Shown piece by piece: positions 44,610-53,670 of a stretch of 64,000 nt of DNA. Origin of the DNA: Paraburkholderia sp. LEh10 (GTDB lineage: Bacteria; Pseudomonadota; Gammaproteobacteria; Burkholderiales; Burkholderiaceae). A program made the translations under genes and the position numbers. The stretch lies in NCBI RefSeq assembly GCF_017814945.1, contig NZ_JAGIPX010000050.1, positions 1 to 64,000 of the forward strand, written 5' to 3'. How positions within the stretch are numbered: the first letter of the stretch is position 1; each line of letters starts with the position of its first letter. Under the pieces are notes generated by a model. It worked only from the letters and a program-made list of their open reading frames with translations. It ran no database searches and was not told the DNA's origin.

Positions 44610-45350
44610 TCAATGTCCGAGATAGGCAGCCTTGACCATCGGATCGTCGCGCAATTGCATCGCCGATCCGTGCGTCGCGATGCGGCCATTTTCAAGCACG
44701 TATCCATAGTCGGCGACATTCAACGCGGCGGCGGCGAACTGCTCGACGAGCAACATCGTCACGCCCTGCATCTTCAGACGTTCGATGATGCGAAAGACTT
44801 CGTCGACAAGAATGGGCGCGAGGCCCATAGACGGTTCGTCGAGCAGGACAAGATCGGGATTCAACATGATTGCGCGCGCCATCGCGAGCATCTGCTGCTC
44901 GCCGCCCGACAGCGTTCCCGCCAGCTGGTTTCGGCGCTCTTTCAAACGCGGGAAGAGTTCGATCGCGCGCTCGAGATCCGCGTGGACGTCGCCGCGCGGG
45001 CGCGCCCACGTCAAGCGCGCAAACGCGCCCAGCAACAGGTTGTCGGTGACGGTCATCGTCGCGAAAACGCGCCGCCCCTCAGGCGAATGTGCAAGGCCGA
45101 GCCGCGCGATACGGTGCGAATCGAGCGAATCGATGCGCTTCGCCGAAGCACCCTCGCCCATTGTGATCACACCTTCCGTCGGGCGGATCATGCCGGAGAT
45201 CGCCCGCATCGTCGTGGTCTTGCCTGCGCCGTTCGAGCCGATCAGCGTGACGACGGAAGCCTTCGGCACGTCCATCGAAATGCCGTGCAATACCTGAACC
45301 TTGCCATAGCCCGCATGCAGGTTGCGGATCGATAACATCGTGTTCCCCAT
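44610..45350 (-). CDS. livF: Branched-chain amino acid-type ABC transporter ATP-binding protein
   Basis: The 246-residue ATPase has Walker A GSNGAGKTTTMRAISG at about residues 37-52, signature LSGGEQQMLAMARA near 146, Walker B DLVLLDEPSMGLAP and an H-loop region ending MLLVEQFAAAAL. It is the second nucleotide-binding subunit of a HAAT-type importer. It lies 31 bp after the fused livM-livG gene and is the last gene of livK-livH-livMG-livF. Confidence 0.9.
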   Translation of the reverse strand: MGNTMLSIRNLHAGYGKVQVLHGISMDVPKASVVTLIGSNGAGKTTTMRAISGMIRPTEGVITMGEGASAKRIDSLDSHRIARLGLAHSPEGRRVFATMTVTDNLLLGAFARLTWARPRGDVHADLERAIELFPRLKERRNQLAGTLSGGEQQMLAMARAIMLNPDLVLLDEPSMGLAPILVDEVFRIIERLKMQGVTMLLVEQFAAAALNVADYGYVLENGRIATHGSAMQLRDDPMVKAAYLGH

Positions 45351-45381
45351 ATATGTCGTTGTCCCGCACGAAGCGAGGGCT

Positions 45382-47310
45382 TCAGGCGGTCACACCGCCA
45401 AGATAAGCCTCGATCACTTTTTCGTTTTCCTGGATTTCGGACGGCTTGCCTTCCGCGATTTTCTGCCCGAAGTCGAGCACCGACACGGTATCGCAAACCG
45501 ACATTACGACGTCCATATGATGTTCGATCAGCACCACCGTAATGCCATGATCGCGGACCTTGCGGATGATGCGCACCAGTTCCCGGATATCCGGCGACGT
45601 AAGCCCGGCAGCGGGTTCGTCGAGCAGCAGTACCTGTGGATCGAGCGCGAGCGCACGAGCAATTTCCAGCAGACGCTGCTTGCCATATGGCAGGTTGCGC
45701 GCCTCTTCGGTGGCAACATCGTCGAGACCGACAAAGCGCAGCATGCCGAATGCACGCTCGCGCGCAGCACGTTCCTCACGACGGTAGCGTGGCGTCATCA
45801 GGCCGACGTCGGCGAAGTTCGAGCGAAACGTGTGGTGCAGTCCCACCAGCACGTTCTCGAGCGCGGTCATTTCGCCGAATAGCTGCACGTTCTGGAAAGT
45901 GCGTGCAATTCCCGAGAGCGCGATGGCAGCCGACGCCCTGCCCGCTATTGATTCGCCGCGATACTCGATCGCCCCCGAAGTCGGCACATAGATGCCCGTC
46001 AACACGTTCATCATCGTGCTCTTGCCCGATCCGTTCGGTCCGATCAGGCCGTGTATCGTGCCGCGCCGCACGCTAAGGTTCACGTTATTGAGCGCCTTGA
46101 GTCCGCTGAACTGCATCAGCACGCCGCGCACGTCGAGAATGGTTTCCTCTCCCTTGACGTGCACGTCGAGCACCGCATCCGCCGGCATTTCAGCGGGCTT
46201 TCCGGTGTCGACGGTGACCGTGCGCACTCTGCCGTGCGTAAAGAACTTGCGCACGAAACCTACCACGCCGTCCTGCAGGTAATACACCACGAGCAGAATC
46301 ATCAAGCCGAAGATCGTCAGACGCCAGTCGGTAAGCGCGTCGATCCAGTATGAGAACACCGCAAGCCCAACCGTGCCTGCGATGGGAATCGCGAGCTTAC
46401 GCGGCATCACGCTCTTACGCGCAATCGAGTACAGAGCGCCCGCGATCACAACAACGGCAAGTGCCGTTGCGACCATGCGGAACATCGCGATGTCGTCTAG
46501 CAGCTTGGGCAGCAGCACGATGATCGTCGAGCCGATGAGCGCGCCTGTGCGCGTCTTGCGGCCGCCCATGATGATCGCGAGCAGGAACAGGATAGTCAGC
46601 TCGAAGTTGTAGGTATTCGGCGAGATATATTGCTCTGAATACGAGTACAGACAGCCCGCGAGTCCAGCGAAGCCCGCGCTGATGACAAACGCGTAGACCT
46701 TGTGGCGATACACGGAGACGCCCATGCAATCGGAAGCAATGGGGCTATCGCGTAACGCCTCGAACGCGCGGCCCAGATGTGACTTCAGCACGCGATGCAC
46801 GACGACGAGCGACACCGCGAGCAGCGCGGCGACGACCCAGTAGTATTGCGTTTCATCGAGCGCATGCCCTGCAATCACGGGCTTCGTGATCTTGATGCCC
46901 ATCGGGCCGCTGGTCAGAAAGTCCATTTCATTGATCAGGATCTGGATGATCGTGCCGAATGCGAGCGTGACCATCGCAAGATATGGACCTGACACACGCA
47001 GCGCAGGCAACGCGAGAATTGCGCCGAACGCCGCCGTGACGACGATGGCCATCGGCGCCGTCACGTAGAACGGCATGCCGAGCTTGATAAACAGCACGCC
47101 CGCCGTGTATGCGCCGACGCCGAACAAGCCCGCGTGCCCGAGCGACACCTGGCCCGTATAGCCGACCACGATGTCGAGACCGAAGAGCAGGATCGCGTAG
47201 ATCATGATCGTCTCGACAAGATGGATGTAGTACGGATTGCCCGAAAGCACAGGGAATATCACCAACGCGACTAGCCCGAGCAGCGCGCAGATGAGGTTTT
47301 TCTTTTTCAC
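45382..47310 (-). CDS. Fused LivM permease-LivG ATP-binding protein
   Basis: The 642-residue protein joins a LivM-type permease (about 1-340; VETIMIYAILLFGLDIVVGY, then TGQVSLGHAGLFGVGAY near 50-70) to a LivG-type ATPase (about 385-642) with Walker A GPNGSGKSTMMNVLTG, signature region LPYGKQRLLEIARALALD and Walker B VLLLDEPAAGL. A short basic linker with a final membrane helix connects them. GTG at 47310 (VKKKNLICALL) is preferred, with GAGG 6 bp upstream; a TTG at 47322 overlaps the livH stop. Such fusions occur in Burkholderiales. The fusion enforces equal numbers of the two subunits. Confidence 0.87.
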   Translation of the reverse strand: MKKKNLICALLGLVALVIFPVLSGNPYYIHLVETIMIYAILLFGLDIVVGYTGQVSLGHAGLFGVGAYTAGVLFIKLGMPFYVTAPMAIVVTAAFGAILALPALRVSGPYLAMVTLAFGTIIQILINEMDFLTSGPMGIKITKPVIAGHALDETQYYWVVAALLAVSLVVVHRVLKSHLGRAFEALRDSPIASDCMGVSVYRHKVYAFVISAGFAGLAGCLYSYSEQYISPNTYNFELTILFLLAIIMGGRKTRTGALIGSTIIVLLPKLLDDIAMFRMVATALAVVVIAGALYSIARKSVMPRKLAIPIAGTVGLAVFSYWIDALTDWRLTIFGLMILLVVYYLQDGVVGFVRKFFTHGRVRTVTVDTGKPAEMPADAVLDVHVKGEETILDVRGVLMQFSGLKALNNVNLSVRRGTIHGLIGPNGSGKSTMMNVLTGIYVPTSGAIEYRGESIAGRASAAIALSGIARTFQNVQLFGEMTALENVLVGLHHTFRSNFADVGLMTPRYRREERAARERAFGMLRFVGLDDVATEEARNLPYGKQRLLEIARALALDPQVLLLDEPAAGLTSPDIRELVRIIRKVRDHGITVVLIEHHMDVVMSVCDTVSVLDFGQKIAEGKPSEIQENEKVIEAYLGGVTA

Positions 47311-47318
47311 GGCGCACC

Positions 47319-48191
47319 TCAAACTTTCTTGATCGCGGTTTTGCCGAAGAGGCCCGCGGGCCGCAACGCCAGCACGATCAGCAACAGCACGAGTCCGGGC
47401 ACGTCCTTGTAACCCGTCGAGATGTAGAAGCCGGTGGTCGTCTCCGCCACGCCGAGTATCACGCCGCCGACAATGATGCCGAGCCCGCTCGACAGTCCGC
47501 CGATGATCGCCACCGCAAACGCCTTGAGGCCGAGCACCGCGCCCATCGTCGCGCCCGTCAGCGTGAGCGGCGCGATCAGCACTCCGGCGAACGCGGCCGT
47601 CAGCGACGACAGCGCGTACGAGAACGTGATGACGAGACCCGTGTTGATGCCCATCAGCGCAGCCGCATCGCGGTCATTCGATGTCGCGACGACTGCCTTG
47701 CCGAAGATGCTGCGGCGATTGAAGAACTCGACGGCGAGCATGATGAGCAGCGCGCCGCACACGACGAGCAGTTCCATCGGCAATACGTTCGCGCCGAACA
47801 CCTTGATGGGCGCTTCGGGCAATGGCGAAGGAAAACGCAGATCGTCGCGGCCCCACACGTTTTCCGCCACGTTCTTGAAGATAATGCCGAGCGCGATCGT
47901 CGACATGATCCAGCCGAATTCCGATTTGATTTTGATGGCGGGCCGCACGCCGATGCGCTCGACGAATGCCCCTTGCAGCAGGCCGAATACGCACACGAGC
48001 GGAATCATTAGCCAGTAGTTGACACCGAGCGTGACAAGCGTGAGGCCGACGAGCGCGCCGAGCATCAGCGCTTCACCCTGTCCGAAATTCAGTGTGCCGG
48101 ATGTCGCGAACGTGAGCTGATAGCCGAATGCAATTACGGCGTAGATCATGCCGAGCGCGATGCCGCTGTAGATGAGCTGAAGAAGAATCAT
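47319..48191 (-). CDS. livH: Branched-chain amino acid-type ABC transporter permease
   Basis: The 290-residue permease begins MILLQLIYSGIALGMIYAVI and has about eight helices. LTFATSGTLNFGQGEALMLG near residues 27-46 and the EAA-like region TGATMGAVLGLKAFAVAIIGG are typical of LivH. An upstream in-frame ATG (48248) would add an arginine/cysteine-rich stretch without family likeness. It lies 8 bp before the livM-livG fusion. It pairs with the LivM half to form the membrane channel. Confidence 0.9.
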   Translation of the reverse strand: MILLQLIYSGIALGMIYAVIAFGYQLTFATSGTLNFGQGEALMLGALVGLTLVTLGVNYWLMIPLVCVFGLLQGAFVERIGVRPAIKIKSEFGWIMSTIALGIIFKNVAENVWGRDDLRFPSPLPEAPIKVFGANVLPMELLVVCGALLIMLAVEFFNRRSIFGKAVVATSNDRDAAALMGINTGLVITFSYALSSLTAAFAGVLIAPLTLTGATMGAVLGLKAFAVAIIGGLSSGLGIIVGGVILGVAETTTGFYISTGYKDVPGLVLLLIVLALRPAGLFGKTAIKKV

Positions 48192-48299
48192 GGTCCAATT
48201 GCCTCGAGCGCAACGCCCCGGGATATCACATTGCAAGCCGCGCAGCACAAAGCCGCCACCGCCGTGTGGGCGGAAGCGGCTTGCCGGTCCTTGCGGTGC

Positions 48300-49514
48300 T
48301 CAGTTTGCGGATACCTGCTTGATACGCAGTTGGCCGCCACCCTTCTTGTCGCTATCGTAGGCATAGACGACGCGGCCGCCCTTCACTTCGCCGACGACGG
48401 GCACGTTCGGGCTGATCGCCTCGTGGTCGTCATGCGAGAACGGCTTGTCGTACACCATTACGACGCCTTCAACCTTCGTATTGAGGCTTTCGAGTGCAGC
48501 GCGCACCTTCGGGCCGTCGGTCGAACCCGCCTGCGTGATCGCTGCAGCGAGCAGATAGACCGAGTCGTAACCTTGTGCCGCCGACACGGGCGAATCGATG
48601 CGGTTGTTCTTCGGCTTGAATTCCTTCAGGTACGCTTCGATGAACGCCTTGCGCTTCGGCGTGTTGGGCTCCTGGATAAAGGTCTGCGGCATGCGCGCGC
48701 CCTCGCCGTTCGTGCCCGCGTTGTCGATGTAGTTGGCCATCGACAAGGTCCAGCTGCCGATCAGCGGCACTTTCCATCCGAGCTTGGCCATGCCGTTCGC
48801 GATCTGCGCAAGTTCTGGGCCGATGCCATAGGTCAGCACGGCTTGCGCGCCCGCATCCTTGGCCTTGAGCAACTGGGCCGTCATGTCGACGTCCTTGATG
48901 TTGAATTTCTCGACGGCCACCGGCTTCACGCCCTTCGCAGCAAGCGCCTTTTCCAGATCTTCGCGCCCGAGCTGGCCGTAGTTGGTCGAATCGGCGAGAA
49001 TCGCGACCTTCGTGAAGCCGCGTTTAGTGACGGCTTCCTCGACGATCATCGGCGCCTGGATGCGGTCCGCAGCCGCGTTGCGGAACACGTAGTTTTCAGG
49101 CTGATCCGCAAATTGCTTTGTGACGATACTGCCCGTCGCGACATTGTTGAACACGGGGATCCTGGCTTCCTGGAAGAAGCGCTGCGACGCGAGCGCAACA
49201 CCCGTATTGATGTAGCCGACTACCGCGACCACTTTTTCCTTGTTGATGAGCTCTTGCGCGATCTGCACGCCGCGTTCGTTCTTCGCCTCGTCATCGCGTT
49301 CGACGAGCACGATCTGCCGGCCCAACACGCCTCCCGCCTTGTTGATCTCGGCTGTCGCAAGCCGCACGCCGTCGCGCATGCTGACACCCATCGACGACGA
49401 TCCGCCTGTGAAGGGACCATCGACCCCGATCTTGATCGGATCGGCCGCATAGCCACTCGTTGCGACCACACATAATGCGAGCGCAGCAACGACGCTCTTC
49501 AGGCGAAGTACCAT
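48300..49514 (-). CDS. livK: Branched-chain amino acid-type periplasmic binding protein
   Basis: The 404-residue protein has a signal peptide (about 1-24, ending SGYA) and the two-lobed type 1 binding fold: IKIGVDGPFTGGSSSMGVS at about 28-46, VVGYINTGVALASQ and GVQIAQELINKEKV. It delivers the substrate to the LivHM-type channel; members bind leucine/isoleucine/valine, urea or aromatic compounds, and the ligand cannot be read from sequence. The ATG at 49514 gives the proper signal peptide. A 108-bp gap separates it from livH, longer than other gaps in the operon, perhaps for a 3' stabilising structure allowing excess binding protein. Confidence 0.9.
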   Translation of the reverse strand: MVLRLKSVVAALALCVVATSGYAADPIKIGVDGPFTGGSSSMGVSMRDGVRLATAEINKAGGVLGRQIVLVERDDEAKNERGVQIAQELINKEKVVAVVGYINTGVALASQRFFQEARIPVFNNVATGSIVTKQFADQPENYVFRNAAADRIQAPMIVEEAVTKRGFTKVAILADSTNYGQLGREDLEKALAAKGVKPVAVEKFNIKDVDMTAQLLKAKDAGAQAVLTYGIGPELAQIANGMAKLGWKVPLIGSWTLSMANYIDNAGTNGEGARMPQTFIQEPNTPKRKAFIEAYLKEFKPKNNRIDSPVSAAQGYDSVYLLAAAITQAGSTDGPKVRAALESLNTKVEGVVMVYDKPFSHDDHEAISPNVPVVGEVKGGRVVYAYDSDKKGGGQLRIKQVSAN

Positions 49515-49894
49515 GTTCGTCTCCGTAGCATGTCTCTTGTTTTTCAACGGGCGCCGGCGGTCTCCGGACGCCGCACCGTCCGCGAAGCGGCTTTCTGTGC
49601 GTCTTCAAACGAGCGGCAAAGCAGTATAGAAATCGTAAGCTTTTTGCCACCATGCGGAGTTACCCGTAAGGGACCACACTTCGTGCGACAGCGCGCCCGC
49701 GCACTAACTCGGTGCACATGCAACCAAATGACTGATTGCGCAAGCAATCGGATTAACGTTTGTGCAGGCGCGACGTAGCGACGTCCTGGCGTGAGTAGCC
49801 GGCATGCGACGACGACTGGCCGAAATATGCGGCTAAGGCCAGGTGACAGAAAATGCCAAAGGCAATGGTAGAGACGACGACTGCCCGAGCCGGA
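49515..49894. other. 380-bp region upstream of livK
   Basis: It contains the livK leader and promoter region. Apart from the promoter candidate listed separately, no gene, repeat or RNA structure was identified. Confidence 0.45.
49623..49650 (-). promoter_or_regulatory. Candidate sigma-70 promoter of livK
   Basis: On the - strand TATACT (49628-49623) forms a good -10 box. A weak GTGGCA (49650-49645) lies 16 bp upstream as a -35. Transcription would start near 49,616, leaving a leader of about 100 nt before the livK ATG. This is judged by eye only. Confidence 0.3.
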
Positions 49895-50347
49895 TCAAAG
49901 GCCCAGTTCGCTCAAGCCAGTATGGTCATCGGGCCGGCGTCCGAGCGGACAGTGGAATTTGCGCTCGTTCTCCTTGATGGGCATGTCGTTGATGCTCGCG
50001 TGACGATGATGCATCAGCCCGTGGAGACCGAACTTCCAATTCTCGTTGCCATATGAACGGAACCCGTTGCCCGCATCATCGCGCCATTGGCAGGCGTAGC
50101 GAACGGCGATGCGATTGTCCCCGTATGTCCAAAGTTCCTTGACAAGCCGGTAGTCGAGTACTTTTCGCCACTTCCGTTCGAGGAAGGCACGCGCTTCGTC
50201 GCGGTTGTGTACCAACTCCGTTCTCGGATCGCAGTCCCTGTCGCGAAGCGCGCGGGATTTCAAATAAGAATGGTGGCGTGCGGCGGGTGATGAGTGTGAC
50301 GGTCGCGTCATACGGCGCGGACCTTGACTCAACACTCGGAAGTACAT
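49895..50347 (-). pseudogene. N-terminally truncated DUF1348 (NTF2-like) gene
   Basis: From about residue 47 the frame matches DUF1348: EARAFLERKWRKVLDYRLVK, WTYGDNRIAVRYACQW, SYGNENWKFGLHGLMHHR, and the end PLGRRPDDHTGLSELGL. The conserved start of the family, about 45 residues including the WNSRD-type segment, is absent; upstream codons are arginine/histidine-rich and dissimilar, and no good start precedes the domain. It is most likely a decayed gene. Intact members are about 150-residue cytoplasmic proteins of unknown role. Confidence 0.7.
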
Positions 50348-50682
50348 TTCTCGCGATGACGACGCAACGGAGAATCTCAGAACGGGTGGCGTATGTTAGC
50401 CGGTGCAACGGGAATCGAACGTATCCAGATCGACTCGACTGGTGCGCAAGAAAAGGAGCGACTCGTGAACACAGCTTGGTTGCCGTGTCAGTGCCCCGAG
50501 CAATCAGTTACGAACTGCCAAAACAATAGAAAAACGGACTGTCGGCGGTGGATGCGTTCCGCACGGCGGCGGCCTTCGTGCTAGCGAATTTCGCCGCACT
50601 TCGGCTTGCCGTGCATTGACACATCCCCTCCGGACAGTCCGTCCGAGCTTACTACGCTTACTTCTCTACTACTACCAGGCGA
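50348..50682. other. 335-bp spacer without identifiable genes
   Basis: It lies between the decayed DUF1348 gene and the beta-helix gene. Nothing recognisable on either strand; no terminator with a T-run was found after the beta-helix gene. Confidence 0.4.
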
Positions 50683-51885
50683 TTACGGCGTAACCGTGCA
50701 ACCCGAAACGCAGGTGTTGTTCGAATACTGCGCCGACTTCACGCCCCAGTTCTTACCGATGATGGTCTTGCTCGGGATGTTAGCGCCACGGAAACCCTGC
50801 GCATTGCTCTTGCCCGACACCGTGTTGTTACGCACGATGTTGGTGGAGTAGTCAGCGCTAGCTGCAACACCGCCCGTCAGCATCACCGACGACGTCATGT
50901 CGGGTGCGCCATAGCCATACACGGCGTTGATCGTGTTGTACTCGATCACGTTGTTGCCCGTCGCCTGCGTGGTGTTGTCGTTCTCGATACCCACAGCGCA
51001 GTCGGTCACCGTGTTGTGGCCGATGTAGCCGTTCGTATGTGCAACGAACACCGGACCGTAGTAGCCGCAGCTTGCAAACGTGTTGTAGATGATCTTGTCG
51101 CCGCTACCGCCGTTCGTCGAGCCGTAGGTCTGGAACATCGACTGGCCGAAGAACTGCTTGAAGCTGTTGCCTGCCAGGAAGAAGTTGCTTACCGGACCGG
51201 TCGTTTCAACGGGAATATCCCAATGACGGTTGTCGTTGTTGTAGTACTGCGGGGCTGCCGTGTTCGCGCCAACGAAGTTGCACTCAACAATACTGTCGTT
51301 CGTATAGGCGTTCTTATAGTCGCCGATGACGAACATCTGCATGTTGAAGCCCGTGGTCCGCTTGAGGACGGTCCCTTGGCACTGGATATGGCGGTTGCTT
51401 GCGCGCACATTGAGCGTGCCATTGATCACGCAGGTACCAGCAGGAACCAGCACGTCGCCCGCATTGATCGCCTTCTGGAATGCAGCCGTGTCGTCCGTTA
51501 CGCCATTGCACTTCGCGCCGTACGTGATCGGGTTGACCGGGTTGACCAGCGCGGGCGGCGTGTATTTGGTGGGCGTCGTCGTGGTCGACTTGATATAGCA
51601 CGACTTCAAATAGCCGTATGCCGAGTCTGCCATCGCGCTGTTGTCACACGGCACGCTGCTGCTGTAGGTGCCGTTCACCGCGTACATTGCCGAAGGCGAA
51701 TTCGGAGGAAATGCACCATAGAGCACGCTTTGCGTGCCGGAGAATTTACACGTGCCATGTTCGTCGGCACATTTCGTCCACGTAACGCCATTGACGGTAA
51801 CGCTGGACGGATTGCTAGCCGCGTGCGCAGCCGGCAGGAAAGCGAGCGAGAATAGTAAAAATAAGAAGTACTTAATGTGTCTCAT
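50683..51885 (-). CDS. Secreted right-handed beta-helix protein (pectate-lyase-3-like)
   Basis: The 400-residue protein has a signal peptide (about 1-22, ending AHAA). A cysteine-containing N-terminal segment is followed by ITYGAKCNGVTDDTAAFQKA near residues 118-137, the typical opening of pectate-lyase-3/GH28-like beta-helices. The following region is Asn/Gly/Thr-rich with repeated turns (for example NTVTDCAVGIENDN, NNVIEYNTINAVYG). Such proteins act on polysaccharide or serve as adhesins. Codon and base use is more A/T-rich than the surrounding genes and asparagine is unusually frequent, suggesting horizontal acquisition. No catalytic residues could be assigned. It appears monocistronic. 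Confidence 0.75.
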   Translation of the reverse strand: MRHIKYFLFLLFSLAFLPAAHAASNPSSVTVNGVTWTKCADEHGTCKFSGTQSVLYGAFPPNSPSAMYAVNGTYSSSVPCDNSAMADSAYGYLKSCYIKSTTTTPTKYTPPALVNPVNPITYGAKCNGVTDDTAAFQKAINAGDVLVPAGTCVINGTLNVRASNRHIQCQGTVLKRTTGFNMQMFVIGDYKNAYTNDSIVECNFVGANTAAPQYYNNDNRHWDIPVETTGPVSNFFLAGNSFKQFFGQSMFQTYGSTNGGSGDKIIYNTFASCGYYGPVFVAHTNGYIGHNTVTDCAVGIENDNTTQATGNNVIEYNTINAVYGYGAPDMTSSVMLTGGVAASADYSTNIVRNNTVSGKSNAQGFRGANIPSKTIIGKNWGVKSAQYSNNTCVSGCTVTP

Positions 51886-53069
51886 TCCATTAATTCCAAG
51901 GTTAGATATGACGCTATCTCTAGCGATGAAAGGTGAACCGGGGAAACGCGTTGACCGAGCTCAACACCGGTGAATGATGTTTCAAGATCCGACGGCAGAT
52001 GCCGTTGGACGAACGTGTTCGAGCCGCTGCCAAAAGCAGCGAGCTAGACCTATCGACTTGCGACAGTCAACAAGACGCTATTCTGTAGTCCTTATTGATA
52101 ATACAAAATCCTTCCGGCAATCCCTTTTCAGGGATCAACACTTCGGATTGCACTACCAGGATGGAGTACAGATGATCGTTGCGGAACTCTTCCGCGTTCG
52201 ACCCGCGACACGTTTCGATCGACCATTCACCATGCGTCGATGACTCGTCCTCAAACGCCGACCAAAAGCCGTCGCTTGAGGTTGTGCACGCCGGCGAGCT
52301 AATGCGTAGTCTTGTGCGACCCGCGCTAGCGACGCGACATGCTATAGATATAACCAACCGAGTCCGCTTTTGACCCTAAAACACAGGGGTGCTCATTGAT
52401 CAGCCGCACCTCTTTCACAAAATTCATGCTGACATGATTGTAAGTCGTCAGTCATGAAGCGATCGAGGTCTTAAATTTCAAGCGCCTGATAATGATTCGA
52501 CCCTGCAAAATCGGCGGGCGGCGTGCAAAACAAGACTCAGTAGTTATTACTTCACTTTCAGTTGCTTACAGGTGCTACTTACAGGTGACTTGGGAAGCAG
52601 CAGTATAAACGTTTCACTCTTGAAACGTAGTCGGAAATATTGCCAAAAAGTAACAATCTAAAGTTTTCGCGCCAATCTCGCAGATTGTTCTCCACGAGAA
52701 CCGGGAAATAAGAAACAGACGTTTCGGCCGCGAGCGAAATTGAGTGATTAATTTCTTAATTCAGAAATTTGGCCTGCTTGTCGGGGTGCCGACGGGCGGG
52801 TGTAGCGAGCGAAATGGCCTCTCCACGTTCGCCAGGGTTGACCCGGAGCGCTTGCGCGAATGCCCGGCATCGTAACCTATTTTCAGCAATGTCGGTTGTG
52901 CCGTGAACATGCTTAACAAGTTCTTCCACATATGACATGTCCTGAACCTTGCCGTGGACTACGAACCAAAAGCGCAGCAAGCGTTGCGGATGAAGGGGTG
53001 GCATCGCTCGAAGCTCGCCGGACCGATTGCTGCCCAACCGCCCAAACACTTACATCAAAAGAAAGCGCT
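51886..53069. other. 1.18-kb gene-poor region, AT-richer
   Basis: No supported gene on either strand. About 52,380-52,750 is notably AT-rich. It has a direct repeat TTACAGGTG (near 52,565 and 52,579) and an inverted repeat ACGTTTC-N6-GAAACGT at 52609-52628. A 97-codon frame at 52,756-53,049 (-) has no recognisable domain. It probably combines the beta-helix gene promoter with decayed DNA. Confidence 0.5.
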
Positions 53070-53620
53070 TCATCCGTTTAACTGCGTCCGCAATCCCACA
53101 GTCGCCGCAACCTGATTACCTGTAGAGGACTGCCCCAGGCCATTGATATCCGCGCCCTCGAACGCAGAACCTGCCGCGCCATACGCATGGTGATAAACGC
53201 CTTCGACATAGACATCCGTGCGTTTGCTGAACGAGTAGTCAGCCATCAGCGTCACTTGATGCCAACTCGGATCTTTCGAACCGGTGGCCCGGGCAAAGGC
53301 GCCTTGCGTATACGTATAGGCACGTATAGGCGCCTGCGAGTGAAATCGACGGCGTCACCGTGTAAAGACGTTCACTTCGTAGTTGTCGAAATGCAGCGTA
53401 TCGAATGACTGTGCAATCACGGAGGTCGCACCGGGCTACCACTGAATCGTATTGCCGAGCGTCAGCGTTCGGTAGGTGTCGCTCTGAGCCCGACAAAGGC
53501 CTTGCGGCCAAACATCGTACCCGCGTAAGTGGTCTTTCCGTTCTGGATATTGAACCGTTCTCGAGGCGGAAGATTGCATGCAGATCGCCACCGTCGCTCG
53601 ACGCACCACGCGCCCGCGAA
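53070..53620 (-). pseudogene. Degraded Gram-negative porin gene
   Basis: Three frames carry pieces of a Burkholderia-type trimeric porin in order: an internal FNIQNGKTTYAGTMFGRKAF near 53,500-53,560, a middle LYTVTPSISLAGAYT near 53,320-53,370, and the C-terminal MADYSFSKRTDVYVEGVYHH through GNQVAATVGLR at 53,070-53,255. The amino-terminal third and the usual final phenylalanine are missing, and several frameshifts separate the pieces. It is non-functional. Confidence 0.8.
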
Positions 53621-53670
53621 TGCGGTCATCTCAAGTTGCATGCAATAGTGGAAGAGACGCATGTCAGCGA

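Noticed and set aside
52756..53049. 97-codon - strand frame near the porin relic
   Set aside because: No recognisable domain, no ribosome-binding site, and the neighbouring DNA is decayed.
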